Origin: an uncultured Opitutales bacterium | GTDB lineage: Bacteria > Verrucomicrobiota > Verrucomicrobiia > Opitutales > Intestinicryptomonadaceae | Length of the DNA: 64,000 nt | Direction: 5' to 3' | NCBI GenBank assembly: GCA_900545715.1 | Contig: URAJ01000001.1 | Span: 108,248 to 172,247, forward strand | Shown here: positions 1 to 7,379 of the stretch, in pieces | Numbering within the stretch: position 1 is the stretch's first letter | How the letters are laid out: each line of letters starts with the position of its first letter | The notes under the pieces: generated by a model | Databases searched by the model: none | Told to the model about the DNA's origin: nothing | What the model saw: the letters and a program-made list of their open reading frames with translations, nothing else | Position numbers and translations under genes: made by a program

Positions 1-1
1 A

Positions 2-583
2 AAATTCAATTCAAAAGGTTTTAGGGCTTTTTATTTTAAAAGCGCCGACGAAGCAAAGGCATTTATCGGCGAAACGATAGGAAGTGGCTCGACAATCGGC
101 ATGGGAGGCTCAGTCACAATATCTGAACTTGGTCTGTACGATTTTCTTTCGGCGGGCAACAAAGTATATTGGCATGCCGCCGCAAACCGCGATGAAAACA
201 CGATGCGCAACGCCGCTGACGCCGAATACTACATTTCGAGCGCAAACGCCCTGAGCGCCGACGGAGAAATAATAAATATAGACGGCAGAGGCAACCGCGT
301 GGCATCTACAATATACGGGCCAAACCGCAAGGCCGTATTCATAGTATGCGGCGAAAACAAATTGGAGGAAAATCTCGAAAAGGCCATCTGGCGCGCGAAA
401 AATATCGCAGCCCCCTTAAACGCCAAGAGGCTCGGCCGCAAGACGCCCTGCGCGATAAAAGGCGATAAATGCTACAACTGCGAAAGTCCGGACAAAATTT
501 GCTGCGTGACCACAATTATGACAAACCCCACGTTTAGCAACCCCTGCTACGTTATAATCATAGCCGGCTCGTACGGATATTAG
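2..583 (+). CDS. LUD-domain protein (LutC/YkgG-like), 5' end missing
   Basis: The reading frame is open to the window edge, so the N-terminus lies outside; 193 residues are visible. The GMGGSVTISELGL stretch (from base 101) matches the glycine-rich signature of the LUD (DUF162) fold, found in LutC/LldG lactate-utilisation proteins and in many stand-alone proteins of unknown role. The C-terminal part has the cysteine cluster KCYNC...ICC and a hydrophobic end (VIIIAGSYGY), typical of the stand-alone LUD proteins rather than of LutB, which carries ferredoxin-type Fe-S motifs. No lutA or lutB is visible, because the upstream side is cut. The family assignment is firm; a role in lactate oxidation is only a possibility. 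Confidence 0.8.
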   Translation, partial: KFNSKGFRAFYFKSADEAKAFIGETIGSGSTIGMGGSVTISELGLYDFLSAGNKVYWHAAANRDENTMRNAADAEYYISSANALSADGEIINIDGRGNRVASTIYGPNRKAVFIVCGENKLEENLEKAIWRAKNIAAPLNAKRLGRKTPCAIKGDKCYNCESPDKICCVTTIMTNPTFSNPCYVIIIAGSYGY

Positions 584-670
584 GCAGCGCCTTGCGAGGT
601 ATCGAGCGGCGGCTGCCCGGCCATATTGCGGAAATTTTAAATATAGCCGATAATTGGCTCGATTTTTCGA

Positions 671-709
671 AATAAACTCCACGCGCAAATAAGCGCGGTG
701 GTTTATTTT
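671..709 (+). terminator. Probable terminator of the LUD gene
   Basis: An imperfect hairpin (AATAAA, CCAC and GCGC pairing with GCGC, GTGG and TTTATT, loop AAATAA) is followed by a T-rich stretch. It lies about 90 bases after the stop codon. The bulges in the stem make it less certain than the other terminators in the window. Confidence 0.5.
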
Positions 710-965
710 ATTTTGCGCTTTTTTTGTTGTCTTTTAGACGGAGAACGCGCCTTTTTTCCCGCTGCGGTGTAATCGGCGCGCGCATTACAGCTTTTGAAAC
801 ATTGCATATGCCGGCTTTTATGGGCGCAAAAAAGCAAAAAAATTTCCGCTCTAAATTTACGTCAAAATTGCGGCGTATTTCAATAGGATTTGGCGGAGGG
901 AAAAAACTAGGTATTTTTTGAGCAACTGCTCTTTTTTTTCGCAAAAAACGAATTATTTGGTTGAC

Positions 966-989
966 CGTTTCGGTATTGTTTGCGAAACG
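966..989. promoter_or_regulatory. Inverted repeat just upstream of shc
   Basis: CGTTTCG (966-972) and CGAAACG (983-989) form a perfect 7-bp inverted repeat with a 10-base spacer, ending 18 bases before the shc start codon. TTGACC, a possible -35 element, overlaps its left edge at 961-966. It could be a repressor site or a leader hairpin covering the translation start region; neither is shown. Confidence 0.35.
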
Positions 990-1007
990 TTAAGAAACTA
1001 TTTCATA

Positions 1008-3050
1008 ATGCAGAAGGAAAAAATAGATACCCCCAAGGATCAGAACAAAAAAACAGGATCCGTACGCGACACTATAAAGAAGGCGATAGACTGGATAAAG
1101 CCCCGCCAAAGCCCTGACGGCATGTGGTGCGCCCCGCTCGAAACAAACTGCTGCATGGAGGCGCAATGGATATTGGCAATGCACTTCATAGACTTCGACG
1201 ATCCCAAGAAGCCGAAAGTCATACAATATATTCTCGACAGGCAGCGCGAAGACGGCGCGTGGGACGTTTACTACGGCTCTGAGCACGGCGACATAAACAC
1301 CACTTTGGAATGCTATTTTGCCCTAAGAATCAGCGGCTTTGACCCCGACGACGCAGTTTTGGCAAAAGCGCGCAAATGGCTCATAGAAAATAAGTGGACC
1401 GAGCGCATACGCGTATTTACAAAATACTGGCTTGCGCTCTTTGGGCAATGGCCGTGGGCGCATACGCCAGTTTTGCCCCCGGAAATAATGTTTTTGCCGA
1501 GCTGGTGCCCATTCAATATTTACGACTTTGCCGCCTGGGCGAGGGCAACTATGATGCCCATCTCAATTTTGACAGTCCGCAGGCCCGTAAAAGAGCTTCC
1601 AGAAGACTTGCAGCTCGACGAACTCTTTCCGGAAGGGCGCGATAAGGTTGACTACCGCCTGCCTCGCAAGAATGAGAATTTTTTGAGCTGGGAAAATTTC
1701 TTCATGAAGCTCGACCATGCGCTTCACGCCTACAACAGGTCTCCGATAAAGCCGTTTAGGGAAAGCGCCATAAAGCTTGTTTTGCAGTGGATGCTTGAGC
1801 ACCAGGACGAAGACGGCGCATGGGGCGGCATTCAGCCGCCGTGGATATACGCGATAATCGTAATGCACGTCGAGGGATTTGCGAAAGACCAAATAAATAT
1901 GTCGCGCGCGATAGACGCCTTCAATCTCCATTGGCAGGTGCCGCGCGGCGAGGGCATAATGCTGCAGGCGAGCGAAAGCCCCATATGGGACACTTTCTTG
2001 ACTATGATAGCCCTGATGGACTCCGGCGAAACTCCCGGCACAAGCCCGGAGCTTATAAAGGCGTTAGACTACGTTTTGGCGAAGGAAAACAGGTACTATG
2101 GAGACTGGTCGGTAAAAGTCGGCAGGCACATAGAGCCGAGCGGCTGGGCTTTCCAGCGCGCGAACAATTACTACCCAGACATCGACGACGCGGCAATCGC
2201 GATATGCGCGCTAAAACGCATACAGCGCCTTCTGCCGAGGGAGAGCGTCAGAAGCCGCCGCATAGATGCGGCCGTGCGCAGGGCTGTGAATTGGATATTG
2301 GAGATGCAATGCTCAAACGGCGGCTGGGCCGCGTTTGATAAGGACAATACGCGCGAATTAGTCACAAAAATCCCGTTCTGCGATTTTGGCGAAGTACTCG
2401 ACCCGCCGAGTTCGGACGTGACTGCGCATGTTGTCGAGGCGCTTGCGCTGTGCGGATTTTCGCGCAACCACCCCGCCATTGAAAAAGCCATAAAATTTAT
2501 ATACGACGAACAGGAGGATGACGGGAGCTGGTTTGGCCGCTGGGGCGTAAACTACGTTTACGGGTGCGGCGCCGTGATTCCCGCGCTTGTTGCGATAGGC
2601 GACAACAAGGAAACCCCGCGCATAAGAAAGGCTCTCGACTGGCTTGCTTCAAAGCAAAATGCGGATGGCGGCTGGGGCGAAAGCATTGCCTCTTACATGG
2701 AGCCAAAGTACGCCGGAACAGGCATACCCTCTACGGCGTCCCAAACGGCGTGGGCTTTGGGAGCGTTCCTCGCAGTTGGCGACAAAAACTACGATAAGAT
2801 AATCCAAAAGGCGTGTGACTTCCTAGTATCGACACAGAAGGAGGACGGCACTTGGGACGAACCGTACTATACGGGCACGGGCTTCCCCGGATACGGACTC
2901 GGAGCGAAAGTTGACTTGCGCAACGGCGCGCCGCTTCCGCAGGGGAAAGAGCTCGCAAGGGGCTTTATGCTAAATTACAACTGGTACAGGCATTACTTCC
3001 CGCTGACTTCGCTCGGAAGGGCTGAAAAATATTTTGAAAATAGAAAATAA
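1008..3050 (+). CDS. shc: Squalene-hopene cyclase
   Basis: It cyclises squalene to hopene or hopanol, the bacterial sterol-like membrane lipids, as a monotopic membrane enzyme. The protein is 680 aa, the usual length. The catalytic DxDD motif is DIDD at residues 391-394, and QW-type repeats (for example DGGWGES, NGGWAAF) are spread through the chain, as expected for the double alpha-barrel fold. The C-terminal GTGFPGYGLG and NYNWYRHYFPL segments are typical. I chose the ATG at 1008; the frame extends up to a TTG at 918, but that would add 30 residues without family similarity. No other hopanoid genes (hpnC-H) are adjacent, so the gene stands alone between two terminators. Confidence 0.95.
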   Translation: MQKEKIDTPKDQNKKTGSVRDTIKKAIDWIKPRQSPDGMWCAPLETNCCMEAQWILAMHFIDFDDPKKPKVIQYILDRQREDGAWDVYYGSEHGDINTTLECYFALRISGFDPDDAVLAKARKWLIENKWTERIRVFTKYWLALFGQWPWAHTPVLPPEIMFLPSWCPFNIYDFAAWARATMMPISILTVRRPVKELPEDLQLDELFPEGRDKVDYRLPRKNENFLSWENFFMKLDHALHAYNRSPIKPFRESAIKLVLQWMLEHQDEDGAWGGIQPPWIYAIIVMHVEGFAKDQINMSRAIDAFNLHWQVPRGEGIMLQASESPIWDTFLTMIALMDSGETPGTSPELIKALDYVLAKENRYYGDWSVKVGRHIEPSGWAFQRANNYYPDIDDAAIAICALKRIQRLLPRESVRSRRIDAAVRRAVNWILEMQCSNGGWAAFDKDNTRELVTKIPFCDFGEVLDPPSSDVTAHVVEALALCGFSRNHPAIEKAIKFIYDEQEDDGSWFGRWGVNYVYGCGAVIPALVAIGDNKETPRIRKALDWLASKQNADGGWGESIASYMEPKYAGTGIPSTASQTAWALGAFLAVGDKNYDKIIQKACDFLVSTQKEDGTWDEPYYTGTGFPGYGLGAKVDLRNGAPLPQGKELARGFMLNYNWYRHYFPLTSLGRAEKYFENRK

Positions 3051-3055
3051 AAAAG

Positions 3056-3079
3056 AGCCGCTTTTTAAGCGGCTTTTTT
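3056..3079 (+). terminator. Rho-independent terminator of shc
   Basis: A perfect 8-bp stem AGCCGCTT/AAGCGGCT with a 3-base loop is followed by T residues, starting 6 bases after the shc stop codon. Confidence 0.9.
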
Positions 3080-3416
3080 GTTTCAGAGTGCGAATAAATT
3101 TTTTTTAGATTAGTTAGGCAGGGTACAAAATAAGCTGATTTGAATAATTCTGCAAAGCCCTAAAATACGAGCCTAAATAATTGGCATATTTCTTTCCCTC
3201 TTGGGAAGCAGTCTCTCATAGCTCGCACTTTTTGCGCGGCCTAATTGAAATCTCCTGTTTAACAGCGCAGATAAAAAATTCTAAGCCTTAGCACGGCTAA
3301 AATATAATAGAAAAATTAAATAGCGCAACCGCACACATCTTTTTATCCCGATTGAAAGCACTGTGACGTCTGATAGAAATTCCGCGCAACACGGATAAAA
3401 CAGAAACGTTTTGCAT
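3080..3416. other. A/T-rich intergenic stretch, nothing recognised
   Basis: It lies between two convergent transcription units and is bounded by their terminators. No open frame of useful length, tRNA-like arm or repeat was seen. Confidence 0.6.
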
Positions 3417-3450
3417 AAAAAAAAGCCGCGGCGGGATTTGCCCGCGCGGC
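3417..3450 (-). terminator. Terminator of the lptD-scpA-glmM-TPR operon
   Basis: On the minus strand a G+C-rich stem (GCCGCGCGGGC with CCCGCCGCGGC, slightly imperfect, 5-base loop) is followed by eight T. It sits 26 bases beyond the stop codon of the TPR gene. Confidence 0.85.
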
Positions 3451-3475
3451 CGTATTATTAAAAATTGCAAGACAG

Positions 3476-4924
3476 TTATTGTTTGCGTCTCGATTCGTAA
3501 TAATCGTTTATCTTCTTCGAGACGTCCTTGTAAGAAATATCCGCAGAGTATATTTCCTTAAACTCGTTGAAGGCTTTTTCGGCCTCGCCCATTTTTTCAT
3601 ACGCCGTGGCAAGCTCGTATATGATTTCCTTTTTGGCGTCAGTCATAACTTTTGCCTCCTTCTTGGCGATTTCAAGCTGGTCAACAGCCAAGTCGTACTT
3701 CTTGCCGAGTATGAACGCGCGGCCAAGCCCGAGCAGCGACTGCGAGCGAACCTTGGGGTTGCGCTGCGAAAGCTGGAATTGCATAATTGCGTCGTCGAGC
3801 TTTCCGTCCTCGAACAGCAGCTGCCCATAAATATAGCGGTAGTTGAAGTCGTTGGGGTAGCGCTCGACCATAAGTTTGGCGTTTTCGAGCTTGTAGTCGT
3901 GCTCCTTCTTGGAGAGCTCATCAAGTTCGGCCTTTTTCTGGGCGTCATTCGGATTTGCTTCAAGCTCTTTTTTGAGGTCGGCGATTTTCGCCTCCATTTC
4001 GGCGACGATAAAGTCGTGTTCCCATTTTTCGAGGGTTGTATCGCCCTTGCCGAGCGGCTGCTGGCGCGCCTGTCTCACGTATTCGAGAGCCTCGGAATAG
4101 CGGTGCAGAGTGCGTAAATTCGCGCAAATATCGCGGTAAAGATTGATATTTTCGGGGTCGGTTTTGATTTGCTCTTTGAGCCTGTCAACAATTCTTGCGA
4201 GGGTTGCTTCGTCGCTGACAAGGCTTGATGCGTTTTCGAGATCCGCCGTTTCGGCAGCGTCTTTGAGTTTGTCGTGAAAGTCTCCTCCCTCTTTTTCCCA
4301 GTTGCCCTTGTTCATGGTCTTTATGACCGAAGCGCTCCTTGCAAGAGCCTGGGCTTCGCCATTAGCGGGGCTGCGGCGCAAAATCTGATCGCATATCTGA
4401 GAAGCTTCGTCGGGCTGCTTATTCTTTACGTACGCATCTGCAAGCGCGAGAAGGTTCTTGTCATTTTTAGGCTGGAACTGCGCAATCGCAAGATACGCGG
4501 AGGCCGCCGTTCCCCAATATGAGAGAGATTTTGCAGCGTCAGCAAGGGCGTTTAGCGCATATGCGCACTGCGGGCACTGCGACAGAATTTTTTCGGCCTC
4601 AGTCATAACTTCGAGGGCCTTTCCATTTTTTATCATGGACGCCGATTTCATCAGGAGGATAATCCCCTTAATGTCGCTGGCCAGCTTCGCAATAAAGTTT
4701 CCCTTCCCGTATTTTCTAAACTGGGCCTGGCGCATAATCTTGCGAACCTCTACGCAAGAGGGATATTTCGCAAGGATAGTTGCGCAGATATCGACGGTAT
4801 AGCCGGGATTTTTGTCTATTGATTTCTCTGCGGATTCGAGTTGTTTTATAAAGCGCGGATCCAAATCGTTAATTTGGGTTTCAATTACTTCTTCCGTGGG
4901 TTCTGTAGATGTGGTTTCTGCCAT
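3476..4924 (-). CDS. Tetratricopeptide-repeat protein
   Basis: The product has 482 aa, with no signal peptide or membrane segment, so it is probably cytoplasmic. Helical TPR-like repeats cover most of the chain; the clearest are around AYALNALADAAKSLSYWGTA, NLLALADAYVKNKQPDEA and IIYELATAYEKMGEAEKAF. A charged coiled-coil-like segment (EMEAKIADLKKELEANPN) sits near residues 300-345. TPR arrays bind partner proteins; the partner cannot be told. It is the last gene of the operon, 50 bases after glmM and followed by a terminator. The start ATG at 4924 is the only good one. Confidence 0.8.
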   Translation of the reverse strand: MAETTSTEPTEEVIETQINDLDPRFIKQLESAEKSIDKNPGYTVDICATILAKYPSCVEVRKIMRQAQFRKYGKGNFIAKLASDIKGIILLMKSASMIKNGKALEVMTEAEKILSQCPQCAYALNALADAAKSLSYWGTAASAYLAIAQFQPKNDKNLLALADAYVKNKQPDEASQICDQILRRSPANGEAQALARSASVIKTMNKGNWEKEGGDFHDKLKDAAETADLENASSLVSDEATLARIVDRLKEQIKTDPENINLYRDICANLRTLHRYSEALEYVRQARQQPLGKGDTTLEKWEHDFIVAEMEAKIADLKKELEANPNDAQKKAELDELSKKEHDYKLENAKLMVERYPNDFNYRYIYGQLLFEDGKLDDAIMQFQLSQRNPKVRSQSLLGLGRAFILGKKYDLAVDQLEIAKKEAKVMTDAKKEIIYELATAYEKMGEAEKAFNEFKEIYSADISYKDVSKKINDYYESRRKQ

Positions 4925-4974
4925 AAATAAAGCCTGTTTGTCGTTAAAGCTTATAAATTAAAACGAGTACGCGT

Positions 4975-6324
4975 TCATTTCAAGTCTATTTCTACGGCTT
5001 CGAGCAAAAAAGAAATACATTTTTTTGCCTTTTCGAGCTCTGGAGACTCCGCGAGCAAGCGTATTTTCTTTTCAGTTCCGGAATAGCGGACAAGAATTCT
5101 TCCCTTTCCGCCAAGCAATTCGCCGCATTTTTCGACGGCTTTGGAAAGGTTGGGCGCCTCGTTTACGGGTGTTTTGCGCGCCACCTCAACCGACTTTGAT
5201 ATGCAAGGATACATCGCTATGCCGCCCCTTAGCTCCGACAGCTTTCTATGCTGCTTTGCCATTACATAAAGCACTGCGAGCGCCGCCGCAAGCCCGTCGC
5301 CGCACGGCGATATTTCCGAAAATATGAAGTGCCCCGAATTTTCGCCACCGACATTGCAGTTGCGCTCGAGCATCTCGCGCATTACAAGCCTGTCGCCTAT
5401 GCCGCACCTGTAAACTTTTATTCCGTTTGCTGCGAGCGATTCGTCAAGGCCGGTATTGCTTTGCAGCGTGGTGACAATCGCGTTTGAAGAAAGCGCTCCG
5501 CGGCTTTTGTGCTCCATTGCTATAAGCCCCAAAACCTCCTCGCCTTCGAGAATCGAAAACTTATCGTCGCATACGACCACTCTGTCGCCGTCGCCGTCGT
5601 GCGCAAACCCTACGTCCGCCCCGCTCTGCCTGCATACGCCCACTATGTTTTCCGGGAATTGGCTGCCGACTGAAGCGTTTATATTAAACCCGTCGGGCGA
5701 GAACGCCGCCTTTACAACTTTTGCGCCGTACCCCTCAAAAACCTTCGACGATACTTCCGATGTCGCCCCGTTTGCCATATCTATGGCAACAGTGTATCCT
5801 TCGAGAAAACCGGGCTCGAAAAGCGAACCCATTTTCTGCGCGTATTCTTCGAGGGCGAATTTTCCGGCCTTTATTGCGCGCGGCGAAAATTCCTTCTTGG
5901 TGTACGATTTAAAATCTATATTCATTGAATCGACCCTGCGCTCTATGTCGAGCTGGAAAGCGTCGTCAACTTTCCTCGCGTTGGAGTCGAAGAATTTTAT
6001 GCCGTTGTCTGTGTAGGGATTGTGGGAAGCCGTTATCATTGCGCCAAGCTTTGCGCCGCGCTTTAACACTGCGTACGCCAAAGCGGGCGTCGGCAGCACG
6101 CCCATATCTTCAAACTTTATTCCGCGCCGCTCCAAACCGCGGCAAAACGACTCCTTCAAAGATTCCGAAGACGCCCGCGTGTCGCACCCGACAACCACTA
6201 AGCCTCCACCGCATTTCTCACTTAGCGCATCTGCGCACGCCTCTCCGAGCCCCTCATAGAAGGGCTCGCTCACCTCAAAATCCCCATATTTTCCGCGAAT
6301 ACCGTCCGTTCCGAAGTATTTCAT
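4975..6324 (-). CDS. glmM: Phosphoglucosamine mutase
   Basis: It converts glucosamine-6-phosphate to glucosamine-1-phosphate, the step that leads to UDP-GlcNAc for peptidoglycan and LPS. At 449 aa it has the family's normal length. The phosphoserine loop TASHNP is at residues 98-103 (S100 carries the phosphate), the Mg-binding loop DGDGDR is at 243-248, and the sugar-phosphate loop RYSGTE is near 413-418. The start ATG overlaps the stop of the upstream gene by one base (TGATG), which suggests translational coupling. Placement in an operon with lptD fits a joint envelope role. Confidence 0.96.
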   Translation of the reverse strand: MKYFGTDGIRGKYGDFEVSEPFYEGLGEACADALSEKCGGGLVVVGCDTRASSESLKESFCRGLERRGIKFEDMGVLPTPALAYAVLKRGAKLGAMITASHNPYTDNGIKFFDSNARKVDDAFQLDIERRVDSMNIDFKSYTKKEFSPRAIKAGKFALEEYAQKMGSLFEPGFLEGYTVAIDMANGATSEVSSKVFEGYGAKVVKAAFSPDGFNINASVGSQFPENIVGVCRQSGADVGFAHDGDGDRVVVCDDKFSILEGEEVLGLIAMEHKSRGALSSNAIVTTLQSNTGLDESLAANGIKVYRCGIGDRLVMREMLERNCNVGGENSGHFIFSEISPCGDGLAAALAVLYVMAKQHRKLSELRGGIAMYPCISKSVEVARKTPVNEAPNLSKAVEKCGELLGGKGRILVRYSGTEKKIRLLAESPELEKAKKCISFLLEAVEIDLK

Positions 6325-6566
6325 CAGCTTCTCCTGTTTGGCATATTTTTTCTCAAAATATCGGAAAGCTCGTCCACAGACGTATCTTCCAGCTCCCTGC
6401 CCTTGCGCTTTAAATCCTCGAAGGTTTTTATCACGGTTTCCGTCATGAACTCGTGGGTTTCTTCGGTTCCGCCAACGAGGGAGAATTTTTCGGCCTGCGT
6501 AATGCGCTTTTGCCCGTCGCTGTCAAGCCCTATGCCAAGTAAGTGCGCCGATTTCTTTTTCGCCAT
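6324..6566 (-). CDS. Small conserved-looking protein between scpA and glmM
   Basis: The product has 80 aa starting at the ATG at 6566, only 2 bases after the scpA stop codon. Its stop overlaps the glmM start. The frame could extend to a start inside scpA, but the short spacing supports 6566. The protein is charged, starts MAKKKSAHLLGIGLDSDGQKR and has an acidic helical middle (EETHEFMTETVIKTFEDLK); no membrane segment is visible. The tight coupling on both sides argues that it is real. I recognise no function; the first half resembles small uncharacterised proteins that I recall near glmM in related bacteria, but I cannot verify this. Confidence 0.75.
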   Translation of the reverse strand: MAKKKSAHLLGIGLDSDGQKRITQAEKFSLVGGTEETHEFMTETVIKTFEDLKRKGRELEDTSVDELSDILRKNMPNRRS

Positions 6567-6568
6567 AT

Positions 6569-7372
6569 TTAGTTTTGCTCCTTTTCGTCGTCCGCGGCGG
6601 GGCGCGGTTCGTCTATTCTCTCGCAATATATTTCTCCGAAACTTTCGTTTTGCGATATTCTAAGCTTTCTGAGGCGGGTGAGCTCGAGCATCGCAATGAA
6701 GGTTGCGACTATCGTCACTATTCCGGTCTTCTTTTCTTTAAATACAGAAGAAAACGTAAAATTCTTTTCCGGGATAGAAAGCAGATACTCCATTCTGTCG
6801 GCGACAGTCACATTTTCCTCGCGTATCTCGCCCTGCACGAGCTTTTCGGCAAGCCGCCTGAGAACGAGATTAAACACGTTCCAAACCTCCATTTTGTCGG
6901 ACGGCTTTAACGGCCTCTCAGGCAGTTCCGTAACCGACACTCTGCGCTCGCCGTAATTCTGGCGCGCGTCTATCAGGTCTTCTAGCCCGTCCGCAGCGCG
7001 CTTTACCTTCTTATATTCCAGAAGCTGCTCGACAAGCTGCCAGCGCGGGTCAAGCTCGGAATCGCCGTCGTCCTCCTCTGATTGGACAGCCCTTTCGTCC
7101 GTCGGCAGAAGCATTCGGCTTTTTATGTACATCAAAGTCGCGGCCATTACGAAAAACTCGCCCGCCACGTCGAGCGACATGTTTTTCATCGAGCGCAACA
7201 CGTCCATGTATTGCCGCGTCACTTCCGCTATCGGTATGTCGTATATGTCTATCTCGTTTTTCCTAATAAGAAATAAAAGCAAGTCGAGGGGACCTTCGAA
7301 GACATTTAGCTTTACCGACATTTCAAGCCCTCCCGCGAGGGCGTCTTCGTATGCTGGAATGTCTTCTGGCAT
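6569..7372 (-). CDS. scpA: Segregation and condensation protein A
   Basis: This is the kleisin subunit that bridges SMC heads in the bacterial condensin. The product has 267 aa, normal for the family. The N-terminal signature FEGPLDLLLFLIRKNEIDIYD is clear, as is the C-terminal winged-helix part (IVATFIAMLELTRLRKL). Translation may start at ATG 7372 or at ATG 7321 (MSVKLNVFEG), which would be closer to the common family start. It follows lptD by 7 bases. No scpB or smc lies in the window. Confidence 0.93.
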   Translation of the reverse strand: MPEDIPAYEDALAGGLEMSVKLNVFEGPLDLLLFLIRKNEIDIYDIPIAEVTRQYMDVLRSMKNMSLDVAGEFFVMAATLMYIKSRMLLPTDERAVQSEEDDGDSELDPRWQLVEQLLEYKKVKRAADGLEDLIDARQNYGERRVSVTELPERPLKPSDKMEVWNVFNLVLRRLAEKLVQGEIREENVTVADRMEYLLSIPEKNFTFSSVFKEKKTGIVTIVATFIAMLELTRLRKLRISQNESFGEIYCERIDEPRPAADDEKEQN

Positions 7373-7379
7373 TGCTGTG

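Larger units (their letters stand above)
584..1007. other. Intergenic stretch between LUD gene and shc
   Basis: No convincing gene is present; short frames here have low-complexity products. It holds the terminator of the LUD gene, a very small terminator-like hairpin (GAGC, 4-nt loop, GCTC, then eight T) at 920-939, and the inverted repeat before shc. The hairpin at 920-939 would lie in the leader if shc transcription starts upstream of it. Confidence 0.55.

Noticed and set aside
918..1007. Upstream extension of squalene-hopene cyclase to a TTG start
   Set aside because: The extra 30 residues overlap a T-rich hairpin region and do not resemble the family's N-terminus; the ATG at 1008 fits better.
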